A stretch of 64,000 nucleotides of DNA from Ixodes scapularis (taxonomy: Eukaryota > Arthropoda > Arachnida > Ixodida > Ixodidae). Within the stretch, counting starts at the first letter, position 1, and the number at the start of each line of letters is the position of its first letter. Where the stretch lies: contig NW_024609857.1 of assembly GCF_016920785.2 (NCBI RefSeq), positions 128,891,094 through 128,955,093 of the forward strand, in the 5' to 3' direction. Shown here piece after piece: positions 33,847-44,658 of this stretch. The notes below the pieces were generated by a model that saw nothing but the letters and a program-made list of their open reading frames with translations, had not been told where the DNA came from and did no database searches. A program made the position numbers and the translations under genes.

Positions 33847-36044
33847 ACCACTTCTCCGCTTCCGTAAATTTTGAATGTTGTAGGTTGGTCCAGTAGCTTA
33901 GAGCTCACTTTTTGAAAAGAACCGAAAATAAAAACGGACCAGTACAAGCTGAACTATGCAGGACGCTCTAAGAGAGCCTGTCGTAATGAAAATGAACTGC
34001 TCTAATGTGGCAAGTCGGGTCAATCGGTTCATAATTTTTCATCCCCTTTTGAAAGGCTCCGGAAAAACAAGAAACCAGGAAAAGCTGAGTGACGCAAGGC
34101 GCCTCGTATTGTTCAGGTTGTCCCGGTTTTCTATGTCCTTTCGGCGCACCTCGAAACACAGTGTTCGGTTTCTAAACGCTGTTTTTATTTTCGCACAGAA
34201 ATAAAACAAAAATACGTAATAATTTTTCACACCAGTGCAATGCAATAGAGACATATTTCCAGCAAGCTGCTTTCCGCCATGCTTCCATGTGATCCTCCAG
34301 GCCGCGAATGTTTGTGCACATTGATTAAACTATTTACTTGTAGATTGACATGCACAAGAAATCTGGTACTTTCTTTTAGAAGCAGCATGTTAGTGCACAT
34401 AAATTCCCCCAGCGTCTTGCCTTCTAATCGCGTGGAAGGAAAATGGAAATATCCCGGGCATGATGTGCAGAAGGCTAGATTCAATGGTCGCCCTTTATTT
34501 CTACAAACTCCATGGCAGATTCAGTACCCTATAGCCTGGTGTCCTTTCTCTAAGAAGCGAGGTTTTGATAGAATTTCGTTGCTCGGCCGCTATTTTTTGT
34601 AGTGGCGCGAAAAAAAAGAAAGAGAGAGAGAGGGGGGGGGGGGAAGCAACGGTTTTCGCAAGCTGATCTTAACAATTTTGTGGAAAGTGCGTAAACAATT
34701 TTTGCGCACTTCCCACAAATGTTTTATCGTCAACGACAGTTGAAAAGTATTACGCACTGCCTCGGGTGCTTTGACCTTACGCACTAGAGCGTCACAGGAG
34801 CGAGTATTTCAGCAAAACTTTGAATCGATCACTTTTGTGGCATCACGACGAACACACTTTCACCATGAAATCGTAACAAATAATGATTGATGATGAAATT
34901 GATTGTGTCCCAACAGTATACAGCCACATTGTTTAGGTTGCAAATCAACTGGGCGTCGTTCATGCGATGTGTTTACTTCCACGTTGGAATATGTTGAGAA
35001 TGAGCAGTCGAAAAGCGCAGTCTGCAGGCTGCTTCCCTGGAGTGGCCTGATATCTCCCCAACTTGGGGAAAGGGAGGGGGGAGAAAGGGGTGGATGTTGT
35101 AGGAAGGTGATAATATTTATTCTCACTCAGGAGAGTCGCCGGTCGTTAAAAAGTCGACTCGGTCATAACGGGAAAGCCTATGGGGCCACATCTATAGTAA
35201 CCATGAGTAAAATGTGGTATACAGCTATGTTACTGAGAAGTTGCGATAGTGCTAACGATGGGGTGTTGTGGAGCCAAGTGAAGCAAAGGCCTATCTTACG
35301 ATTGTGCCGTCTTCATTAGAAGCAAGATTTTCGGTTTGCTTCTTCAACTCCTCCTGACGCCAATCTTTCCGATTTCGGGTAAATCCGGGACAGTGTTGAT
35401 CGCGCAAGCCCGCGCTAATATTTAAAGGTCTTTATCAAGTTATCACACAGTCATCAAGCAGAGGTAAGGACGAATAAATACGCAAAAGAGTCCAGAATGG
35501 GATGAACAACCTATGAGAGGAGATATGTTTCAAACAGTAATAAAGAGATTAGGGAAAGCCACTTGATTTATAAGTTTAGAAAATAAAAGTATTATCAACG
35601 ACCTGAACCCTTTATTGCGCAAGCCAATCCTTGTGCAGACACGGGAATGGTTCCAGCAGCCGCGCGATGCCAGAAAGCGGCTGCTGGAACGAACACAGCA
35701 TACCAAGACCCCTCGATCTCCACCGACCGAGCGGCCTCGGACCTGCAGCTCATGGGAAAAAGCGTTCGGTCGCGCTGGCTTCCTCAATCGGTCGCGCTGG
35801 CTTCCTCAATCTCGCGGATTGAGCGTGTCTGCGAAAACGAGGGAAGACACCCGGACGTCTCAAGGTCGTTGTTGCGCTCGCAGCTAGCCGCTCATTTCGC
35901 GGTTTTTGAGGATTATCCCTACAGAAAAAGCCGACACAAAACGAGCCCTGCCGTCACGTGATTTTTGGGAGAGGGTGAAAAGAGGAGGGCGCGAGGGCCA
36001 TTTTCCTACCTTGCGGAAAATGGGTTCGTTGGTCGGTCTTTAAG
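33847..36044. repeat. Right arm of the giant inverted repeat
   Basis: Partner of the left arm. It differs by small indels, including a tandem doubling of GGTCGCGCTGGCTTCCTCAA at 35768-35810 that is single in the left arm, and a G-run at 34632-34643. Confidence 0.9.
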
Positions 36045-36231
36045 AGACATAAGTCGACGCTGCTGAAGTGGAGGCTTAATACAAAAATGTATTGATATGG
36101 CCCACACCCCTCAAAAAGTCGTTCAAGGGACGGAGCCCTTGCACATACTGTGTGCAGAGAGTTACAAGCCGCTGCTGCATCTCTTTGTAGATTCTTTTTG
36201 TCCTCTTGTTTGGTGGATGTCTGACCATTTC

Positions 36232-36846
36232 CTATGTCATAACCGTAGTGACAGAGGATTGTTGAGACTGCAGAGCGTCGATCGCCCTCCAAATGGTGGG
36301 ATGGCAGTGCGCAACCATGCTTGAAAAGTTACTGTTCCAGGCTTCGGCGAGGTTGTTAGTCCTGTGGTCACCGGTCATCGTTGCAACGTGCATGTTCCAA
36401 ATCCTCGGAGGAAATTTAGGTGCACATCTTCGGAGTCTCACCGTTCCATTCCTTGTGGGAACTCCGCGAAACATACCGGTGACATAGGTACTGTCGAAGT
36501 TCGTATCAAGCAAATCTCCCGCTTCTGGAGGAGCTGTATTCCGCAAAAACTCAATGCCACGAGCGATGTTGTCCAAAGGGAGGAATACCAGTCCATTCAT
36601 CATGCCAACAAACAGGCGAAAGACGTCGCTCTCCTTGTAAAGGGACACTAGAGACAGCTCTTGAATTTTTCGCCATGTGCTTTGACGAAAATGAAAATAG
36701 CATCCTCTTGTGGTCACGTCTTCTCCGAACACAGCACGTGCAGAGTTCATAGCAAGTCTCTCGAAATCGGCGATGACAAGACCGGGATTTAGTGATGTTC
36801 CGGTGGTGGCTTCCGCAGCTGCAACCACGGGGTTTAGTAGTTCCTC
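36232..36846 (-). pseudogene. MULE transposase, C-terminal exon only
   Basis: An acceptor (CCCCATAG, minus strand) precedes a 204-codon open exon. Diagnostic pieces are VIADFERLAMNSA, GCYFHFRQSTWRKIQEL, then PPRIWNMHVATMTGDHRTNN and LAEAWNSNFSS. This is the DxE-G-C-FHF-Q-WRK and TNN-E-W pattern of MULE (PF10551-type) transposases, and it covers the last catalytic region and the C-terminal helical part. The N-terminal half, with the first catalytic aspartate, is absent; where it would be expected stands the inverted-repeat arm or unrelated sequence. It is unlikely to make an active enzyme alone. It may be the surviving 3' exon of a multi-exon Phantom-like animal MULE (inference). Confidence 0.75.
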
Positions 36847-37217
36847 CTATGGGGAAAAAAAGAAGCGCGAAAAATGAGGGCCTACAAGGGGGGATATAGA
36901 GCCGTTTATTATTTGACTATGCCAACGATGTGTCTCTGTATCCCTTGTGCTTGTTCCACATTTTTTTCGTGCCGTTTTTCATTGGATATAAGTATTGATT
37001 AATTGCGCATTGGCCCCTTGACTGCAATTTAGTTAAAAAAGGATTAGCGTTGTGTTTCACGAGTATTTCCCAAACTATTTTCTAAGTCTTTAATATTTAT
37101 CAAGAGTAGAAAATATAAAAACCTGCAAACATAAAAAAAATAATGCCATGCTGGGACCATTTTGTCCAGGTTGGCAGTTGGGACCATTTTGTCCGGGACC
37201 ATTTTGACCGGATCCCT

Positions 37218-37465
37218 TTAAAGGGATACTACAACTAAATTTCGGCGCTCATTTTGGTCTATATGTGTTCAAAGGAGCAGCATGACATCGAACATACCAA
37301 TATCTTGTTAAAAAAAGTCACGAAAAGGAATTTTAAAACAAATTAAGCGATTAGCAAAGAGCACCTGGTGGATGTCGCTAACGCCTCGTTTGTAATGCCC
37401 GTCTAGGAACCTTGACAGCTAGTGACGGAGGTTGTCTCGCCTCCGGCCACGACGAGAGAAAAGGG

Positions 37466-37505
<40 letters not shown>

Positions 37506-38414
37506 CTTTATTTGCTCAGGAAAGCCGTGGCACCGCAGAAAGGCAACAGCCCGTACCAAGGAGGCCCGCGGTGCCGCGTCTAGTGAAGGGGATTATGTGA
37601 TGATGTAAAATACAAGATGGAAGTGCTGATGATTAGGATATGTGTGTTAGGCCTAACAGCATTCTTCGCGGTTGTGGTCTTCGCGGTGCTGCCATTGGCT
37701 GCTTACTTCTAGCAGGCCGGTCTCGAGCACCTGGAGTGGGCTCCTCGCGTGTCCGACTTGCTTAGTAGCCGGCCGAATTACCGGCGACGCAGGGAATCCA
37801 TCACCCCCGCGGGCGGGCTCCAGGGGTTGGCGCCAGTGTTGGCCGAGCGGCGGTCTTTACGAAAGCGGGCCTTGGAGTCTTTCACCTTGCGGTCCAGCTT
37901 GTAACTGAGCAGCCTGAGCACCATGTCTATCGAAGACATGGTCTGTGCCACTGGTCCGGTTGGCTTTCGGACGATCGAAAAGACACGTCTTACGCCCAGT
38001 TGGCTTCTTCTTCTCGGGAAGGAGGAACTCCCCTCTTCCCGAGAATGCCTCTTGTGTGTCGCAGAAGTCGCTATTGTCCCCCTACAAGATTATAGAAGAT
38101 TAACCCGTCATTCAAAATTCGTACAAAAGCAGCCGCTTCGGTGGCTGGAACAACTAGGCCATCCTCTCGACGTCAGCCTCGCCGTAGCTTTGCTCGTCCT
38201 GAGACAACCTACGTCACGATTGCATTGGATGTCACGTGGTCTCCGCTGGGCCTCCTCCGAGCGCTTGCCAGAGTGGGCCGTTTATAACAAAAAATACAGC
38301 CACCAGGCTCAAAATACCAACGTGTGATTGTCGTTTACGGATATTGTGGATCATATTCAACCTATTTTTGAACACGACGGGAATATTTCAGATTTCATTG
38401 AAGTATCCCTTTAA
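37218..38414. mobile_element. TTAA MITE family B, copy 1 (carries an insertion)
   Basis: The termini are TTAAAGGGATACT and AGTATCCCTTTAA, perfect inverse copies with TTAA on each side (37218-37221 and 38411-38414). The body matches copy 2 (57618-58263), except for an extra segment of about 555 bp at 37460-38015. No ORF with known function. Confidence 0.8.
37460..38015 (-). mobile_element. Retroposon fragment inserted in MITE B copy 1
   Basis: Absent from the sister copy of the MITE. The left border is (AAT)13 followed by CTTTATTTGCTCAGG, i.e. on the minus strand AATAAAG plus an (ATT)n tail, as at 4508. It is GC-rich inside; no reverse-transcriptase motif was found. Exact ends are uncertain by several bases. 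Confidence 0.55.
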
Positions 38415-39004
38415 AATGAGGCTGAACCTTCCAAACTCCAATCATTTCATACAGACGATTAATCCTGCAACCAAAGTCCTTAAGAAGAGACCATAAAGAT
38501 GGAAGACCACATCCTGGTGCATCCACTATGTTTGGACCAGTGTGGCATGGACTTTTTCAAGTGTAGCTATTCCACCGGGTCCGCATGAGAGAATCACACC
38601 CGGTTTTTCGGTCCGTAGAGATAAACTGCATTCTAGAAAGTTGGTTTTGCTATTTTTAGTGATACCCAGAAGGTTTCTAATCAAGACCATAGCTTTAAAT
38701 TTACAAATTAAAAAAGTTAATTACTCGAAAGTTATGAATATCCAATAAACCCTTCTGCAAATTTTGTTGCATGTGGTGGCGGCATTTCAAAACTGCACTT
38801 AGATGCTGAGGCTGGGCTGGATGGGCTAAAGTCATCGGATCCTGGGAAAGTAGTGCCACTGCCTTCCCTGCTGCTAGCAGGACACAAACTGATAGTAACG
38901 ATTGGCCGATAAGTCTCTGGTGCCATGGCAATTGCCATTTGGTCTTTTCCAATCTTCGAAGCTTCAAAAAGTGAAAGCCGCTTACAACTCCATGTAACGC
39001 CGAA
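38415..39004. other. No recognisable gene
   Basis: AT-rich; nothing supported. Confidence 0.35.
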
Positions 39005-39744
39005 TTAGAGCGCAGCTCTTGAGGAGGAGGAGGGAAGGGTAGTGGGGGGGGGGGGGGGGTTCAACTAACCAGGGGGGGTCACGTGGGTCACGTGACCCCC
39101 CCCCCCCCCCTAATGCCGAAGATGTCATCACTGACGTCACTGATGACGTCATCAGTGACGATGACGATGCGGATACTGATGACGTCATTAGTGACGTCAC
39201 TGATGACTTCACCAGTGATGATGACGATGACGATGTGAATGTCGGTGACGTCATCAGTGATGATGACGATGCGGATGCCGGTGACGACATCAGTGACGTC
39301 ACTGATGACGTCATCAGTGACGATGACGATGCGGATGTCGGTAACGTCATCAGTGATGATGCGGATGCCGGTGACGTCATCAGTGATGATGACGATGACG
39401 ATGTGGATGCCGGTGACGTCATCAGTGATGATGACGATGACGATGTGGATGCCGGTGACGTCATCAGTGACGATGACGTCATCGGGGGTCACGCGACATC
39501 GGCGGGGGTCACGTGACCCCCCTCGAGGTCACGTGACCTCAGGGTAGTCACGTGACTTCGGGGGGGTCACATGACCTTGGGGGGGGGGGGGGGGGTGACG
39601 TGCCCCTCACGAGGTCACGTGACCCCGGTGGGGGGATCGCGGGGTGCATTATGGGACATTTCCCATAATGCACCGCGCGGTTACGCCGATGGCGACGCCG
39701 ACGCCGCTCAAGCCGGAAACGGGCCCCTAAGAGCTGCGCTCTAA
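39005..39744. mobile_element. TIR element filled with TGACGTCA-type minisatellite
   Basis: The ends are TTAGAGCGCAGCTCTT and AGAGCTGCGCTCTAA in inverse orientation. Inside, 39114-39482 is a tandem array of GATGACGTCATCAGTGACG and GATGACGATGCGGATGCCG units. On both sides are repeated GGTCACGTGACC palindromes and G or C runs. The terminal inverted repeat is preceded by GGGACATTTCCCATAATGCA near 39652. No transposase. Confidence 0.75.
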
Positions 39745-40196
39745 AAAGTCTTTCTAAACCAGTTGCACCAAGATCGCTATGGAACTTCACCATACTTAGC
39801 ATTCCTCGCCAATATAGGTGTCCAATATAGCCTCCCCCCCCCCCCCCAGGTATTTCCAAAAGGGGCAGAGCCCCCACCCCCCCAAATGTTGGGGATTGCC
39901 AATGTCAGGGATTGTTAACTAACATACTAAATAGCAAAATAATTACCTAAACTGTACTTTTGGGGAAATAAATATATGGTTCTAACAAAACACTTGCTTA
40001 ACATCATCAAAAACCTGTAAATCACCCAAATTTAGGACTACCCGAAGCATCAGGGAAGCGGGGGGGTGCCAGGTGTGCTTAAGTGACCCCCTTGTGCAGC
40101 AGGCATGCAGTGCCACAAAAAAAGCGAGTGATAATAAAATCATCAGCGTTTTCGCAGCTCTATTTTTTATGCTTGGGAGAAGAGTGTGTTTGTTTA
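39745..40196. other. No recognisable gene
   Basis: AT-rich, with a C-run at 39833-39847; nothing supported. Confidence 0.35.
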
Positions 40197-40312
40197 AGTC
40201 ATGGATGAAGGAAGAATAAAACAATTAAAACAGGGACAACACAACCACATCTTGAAAGATGTGGTTGTGTTGTCCCTGTTTTAATTGTTTTATTCTTTCT
40301 TCATCCATGACT
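40197..40312. repeat. Near-perfect 116-bp palindrome
   Basis: The left arm 40197-40253 and right arm 40256-40312 pair over 57 bases with about one mismatch, separated by only GA. The stem contains GGGACAACACAACCACATC. Confidence 0.9.
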
Positions 40313-40324
40313 ATTTTTTATTTA

Positions 40325-41090
40325 TTTTTTTTCATTGCAAAAGTAAACTATGCATCGCCAAACGCTCAGTCTTTGCTCAAATGTAGGGCTAGTTGTTTGA
40401 ACCGGATGGCAAGATTTTCAGAACAAACAATTACCTTATTAAAAGTTGCATTGTTTTCCGAAACGTCCTATGGGGAAAAGGGCTTTGTTCCTGGTAGCTT
40501 GCAACATTCAGCCCCCCATGTACAGGGTGTGCCCGAAAAAAATGTACAAGTTTTTTTTCACCGCAAAAATAAACTATGCGTCGCTGAACGCTCATTCTCC
40601 GCCCAAGTTTAGCCCTAGAAATTCGAACCAGATGCCAAAGTTTCAGTGCAAACCGATATTTTATTCAAAAGTTACAACTTATTTCGTGAAAATGTCAATG
40701 GGAGAATAGTGGTCGACGGAGCTCTCGAATATGTGGTGCTCTATGGCGCCAGAAACCGAAAACTGGGAAAATGGGCTCCATTTTCTTATTGAAATTTTCA
40801 GGAAATCACTTACAACTTTCAAATAAAATGTCGGTTCGTGCCGAAACTTTGGCATCTAGTTCGGCCCTCTATCACTACCCTTCGGGAGAGAATGAGCGTT
40901 CGGCCATGCATAGTTTATTTTTGTTGTGAAAAAAAAACCTGTACTGGTGGGTTTTGTTGGCCGCCGTTTTCCCATTGAAAATTTGAGAAAATCGCTTATA
41001 ACGTTTTGAGTCGGGCAAGCGTCTGGTTCGAACCGCCAGTGGTACATTTGGGTGAAGACAGCATCCGCCAATGAAAAGTTAATTCTTGCA
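40325..41090. repeat. Cluster of direct and inverted copies of a repeat of about 170 bp
   Basis: Landmarks AAACTATGC-TCGC-GAACGCTCA, TTCGAACC-GATG-CAAAG and AAAAGTTACAACTTAT appear in two forward units (about 40330-40510 and 40525-40710) and two reversed units (about 40770-40960 and 40965-41080). A related copy lies at 42060-42350. TACAGGGTGTGCCC at about 40531 marks one terminus. Confidence 0.6.
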
Positions 41091-41104
41091 AGCAAAAAAA
41101 GGAT

Positions 41105-41189
41105 AAATGTTTCTAAACCCAAGACTGAGGCTACAAAAAGGTGCGTTTGTTCCCTCTTTGTAACCTCCTTCTTGGGTTTAGAAACGTTT
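41105..41189. repeat. Hairpin of pre-miRNA size
   Basis: AATGTTTCTAAACCCAAGA pairs with TCTTGGGTTTAGAAACGTT, and GAGG-TACAAA pairs with TTTGTA-CCTC further in. The stem is about 36 bp with a few bulges and the loop about 10 nt. Confidence 0.6.
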
Positions 41190-41622
41190 AATTCTAACCA
41201 GCTTGTCTGCCTTATTAGATTATCTAAAAAAAGGAATTTTTTTTCAATGGACATTTTGTACTTGAGAAAGAAAGGAAAATGTAGGGAGGAGAGAAAGGGG
41301 GAGCCTCCCCCCCCACACACTTAGGAAATTGAAAACATTTCTCCTACGCTTAAGACATAGTCACACTGCTTTTGCGTCAGACGCAGTGTCTGCTGCAGAC
41401 ATGACGATCGAAGTGTCTGTGGACGTGTCTCGAGCACGTTCGATGCACATATTCTTCGAACACTTCTGCAGGCAGTTTTTGTAGGACCGTCGTACGAGGA
41501 ACAAACACGCCTTAGACAGTGTTTGCGGACTGTCTGCGACGGGCCTGCGGCTTAAGGCCCTCGTGTGTCGTCCACATGCCATCCTTTCCCCGCGGCCTGA
41601 CCTCCGTGTGTGCCGTTCGCAG

Positions 41623-44600
41623 TTGGCGGGGAGCGAGCCGCCGTACAAGGCCCCGGACCACGAGGCGCACAAAGGCGTTTGGGCGTCCAGCGAGAGCCCG
41701 GACTACACGCAGGTGGAGGAGGTCCAGGGCCACTGGCACTTTGTGGAGCGGCTGCTGCCCCTCCGGGTGGTGCCCGAGCCCCCCAAGCACGACGGACCCG
41801 CGCCCTCCGGCTGGCGGCCGCCCCTGCGTCAGTACTCTCGGCCTACGCCGTCCCTACGCGACTGAAGACGGAGCGCGGTGGAGCTCCCACTTCCCTCTGT
41901 GTTTCATTTGGATTGAAGGGACACGGAATGGGCTTTATCGGCCGAATTTGATGGGAAACCGCCGTGTTGCGGAGTTACGATCCGGCATCAAATTCCAGCC
42001 TTACGTTTTACGCAAATTCATGTATAAAGTACAGCGTGTCCCCCCAAAAAGCTTACGGTGTTATTTGCCGCAAAAATTAACTTACAGTATGCATCATTGA
42101 AGCGATTTTCTGAAAATTTCAATAAGAAAATGGGGCTTGTCTTTGGCGACTGTCGCCGTTTAGCTCCATGTATTTGAGAGCTCTGTCGGCTGCCATATCC
42201 CCATTCAAAAGTTCATAAAATCCCTTATAACTTTTGAATGAGATGGAGGTGGTTAGTTTTGAAATTTCGGCATCTGGTTCAGACCACTAGCACTACATTT
42301 GGGTGGGGAATGAGCGTCCGGCAATGCTTAGTTCATTTTGCAATAAAAAAAAAAAATCTTTTGGGACAACCTGTATATAAACGTATAGGACCTATTAGCC
42401 TCGGGAAGTCTGCGTGGTGCCCCCTTATGGTGAACCGGGGTGACGTTGCAGCGATGAGAGAATTTTCCTCCGACTTGCCCCGCTTGCCCTCTGGAGGCTT
42501 TGACTATGTTAGTGGTCGGCACGCTCGTTTCTATTTAATTTGTTTTGTGCTCGTTTTCTTGTAGGAAGTGTAAATTTTCATATGTGGCTTTATTGAGGTA
42601 TGGCCTGTAGCTGCAGGCGAAACTTCAACCAACATTTCAGGCATGGTTGTCAGGGCAGGCAACGCATGAATCGCAGCTGGTATATGAAAATAAAGAAATA
42701 TGGCCCCAATCGCGAGAGTATCAGCATAGATTTACATCTCACACAATCAACGCTACTGATGGTCTCAATGAATTGGCAGGTTATGTATACCATTTCGTGT
42801 TTTCTTTTTGTATCTCTGTTCTTAAGCAAATACGCCGAAGCAGAAAAGCTGCATGCTGGTCGAGCAACATGTTAAATAAAGTCTGGGCAACGGAGTGAAT
42901 CTCAAGTGAGACAGCCCAAGTACAGGGGCAAAATATAGAAAGAAGGAACACAGGCTAGAGCATTAGTTATTTATTTATCTGTTTTTATTTATATCTGTTT
43001 ACACTTGCACTCGACCTTTGCTGGATATGGATAGCATTTCAATGGACTCCACTGGTAGTATCTGTGGACTTGTTTATAATATCACTTAAGTAGTGTACAA
43101 CAAACTTAAGCCAAGGTGTCTATCCCGCTATTAGTCCCTTCTCGACAATTTACATTTTACTGGCTCTAAAATTGAAATTTAGATAAATCAAATTGTCCTG
43201 AAGCTAAAAAATACCAGAAGCTTTTCTCACGCTAACTGTCATCGTAATAAGGTGGAGAACTGGGCCAGTTGGTTGACGTTATACATGATGGGGAAAACAG
43301 CTCAGAAAGCACGGACTAGGAAGAGGAACACACACGACAGGACAATGCTGTAACCCTTCACAGGTTCCACATTTTCTGCTACTAGTGCAGCATCTTCCAC
43401 CGGACAGCCATTCGAATGCTTGCTTTTCCTTCCAGTTTTCTCTGCTCTCGGAGAGTCTAGCTGTAGGGAGTTTGGAGGCTGAGGAAGCTTTTGGGGAGCT
43501 GCAGCAGCGTCTCTTTTACCTGGAAATGACAATTCAAACTAAACGTTGTACTTTCCGAATGCACAAGGCTGGAATACAGAAAGAACGTCAGGAAAAAGTA
43601 TATGCGTTCCAAATTACGGTGCTCTTGCTGTGCATAGTTTTGGCAGTTCAATACATATCATATAGGCAACTGGGGCCGATTCGGCCGTTTTTCCTGCTAC
43701 CATACAAACTAATTTCCAGTAATTGTGCATCGTCTAAAAAATAAAACATGCCCGCATACGTGTGCAAACTATATCATTGATTCATGAAGAAGCTATATTT
43801 ATGTAAAACAACCCTGTTCCATGAGCACTTCAAAGTAGGGGTGTGCGAATACCGAATAGTAGTTATCGAATTAAATACCGAATTGAATTAAGAAAAACAA
43901 GCCGAATATCGAATCGAACATCAAATAGTAATTTTACTTGTAGGAATTTTTCATAGAGTGCTGTGAATGAGATTATTATATGTGCAGAGTATGCGCCTGG
44001 TGCAGAATATGCATCTCCTACCGCACAAAAGCTTGAATGTATAGAAGTTCTGGTGGAAAAAAGAAAAGCAGCTGCTGATGGACGTTGGGCACTAAAGATC
44101 TAATTTTATGGCGTTACATACTCTATCTACCCTAAGCGTCACAAAAAACCCAAAGTTACAGCCATGCGTGCCTTTTTTTCTCGTTAAAAGCACGACCTAA
44201 CACCGCGACTTGTCCTTTTTTTATGTTTATATATCTCAGAAAAGGGGCATTTTGCGATATTTGGTCTCAATTTTAAGCAAGAAAAAGGGCACCCGGGATT
44301 TTATTTTATATAAATAAACGGATAGCTGTTAAATCTGAGTAAACAGGCTCAAACAATCAAATATAAAGTAAGAAAAAAAATAAAACGTGGTTAGGTGGCA
44401 CAAGTCACCGTCCAACTGCCGTATGCGTCCATTCCTCCGTCCATCTATCCTGTTTAAGAGAGCTTAGATTTAAAAGAGGGAGGAAGCGAAACTGAAACCA
44501 TGTAGACGGCTCCTGCGCAGATTGGTTGCAAGTGTGCATATGGTTATGTTGTCGCGTGCATAGGCGGTGCGCAGGATTTTTCATTAGGGGGGGGCGAGGT

Positions 44601-44624
44601 TTCCCCAGAGCGCCCCCGCCCCCG

Positions 44625-44658
<34 letters not shown>

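Larger units (their letters stand above)
30481..37212. mobile_element. Mutator-like (MULE) composite element
   Basis: Both ends carry repeats of GGGACCATTTTGTCC. The left end (30481-30540) reads GTCAAAATGGTCCC then GGACAAAATGGTCCC. The right end (37153-37210) has the same pair inverted, plus a third spaced copy. A C-terminal MULE transposase exon lies near the right end (36232-36846), and a 5-kb inverted repeat fills the centre. The left end has one more degenerate unit, so the right end may have been trimmed where the TTAA MITE begins (37218). No 8-10 bp target duplication can be read with confidence. Confidence 0.7.

Noticed and set aside
31139..35961. Paired frames (for example the MRKPILVQ type) in both inverted-repeat arms
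   Set aside because: They mirror each other because the arms are reverse complements. No conserved domain, and they overlap in several frames.
38982..39547. Long frames of Asp/Val/Ile or Thr/Ser repeats on both strands
   Set aside because: Produced by the GATGACGTCATC tandem array; open in every frame and not a real protein.
43385..43744. 119-codon plus frame with a hydrophobic segment
   Set aside because: Lies in an MRPL49 intron, has no recognisable relatives or splice context, and an antisense frame overlaps it.
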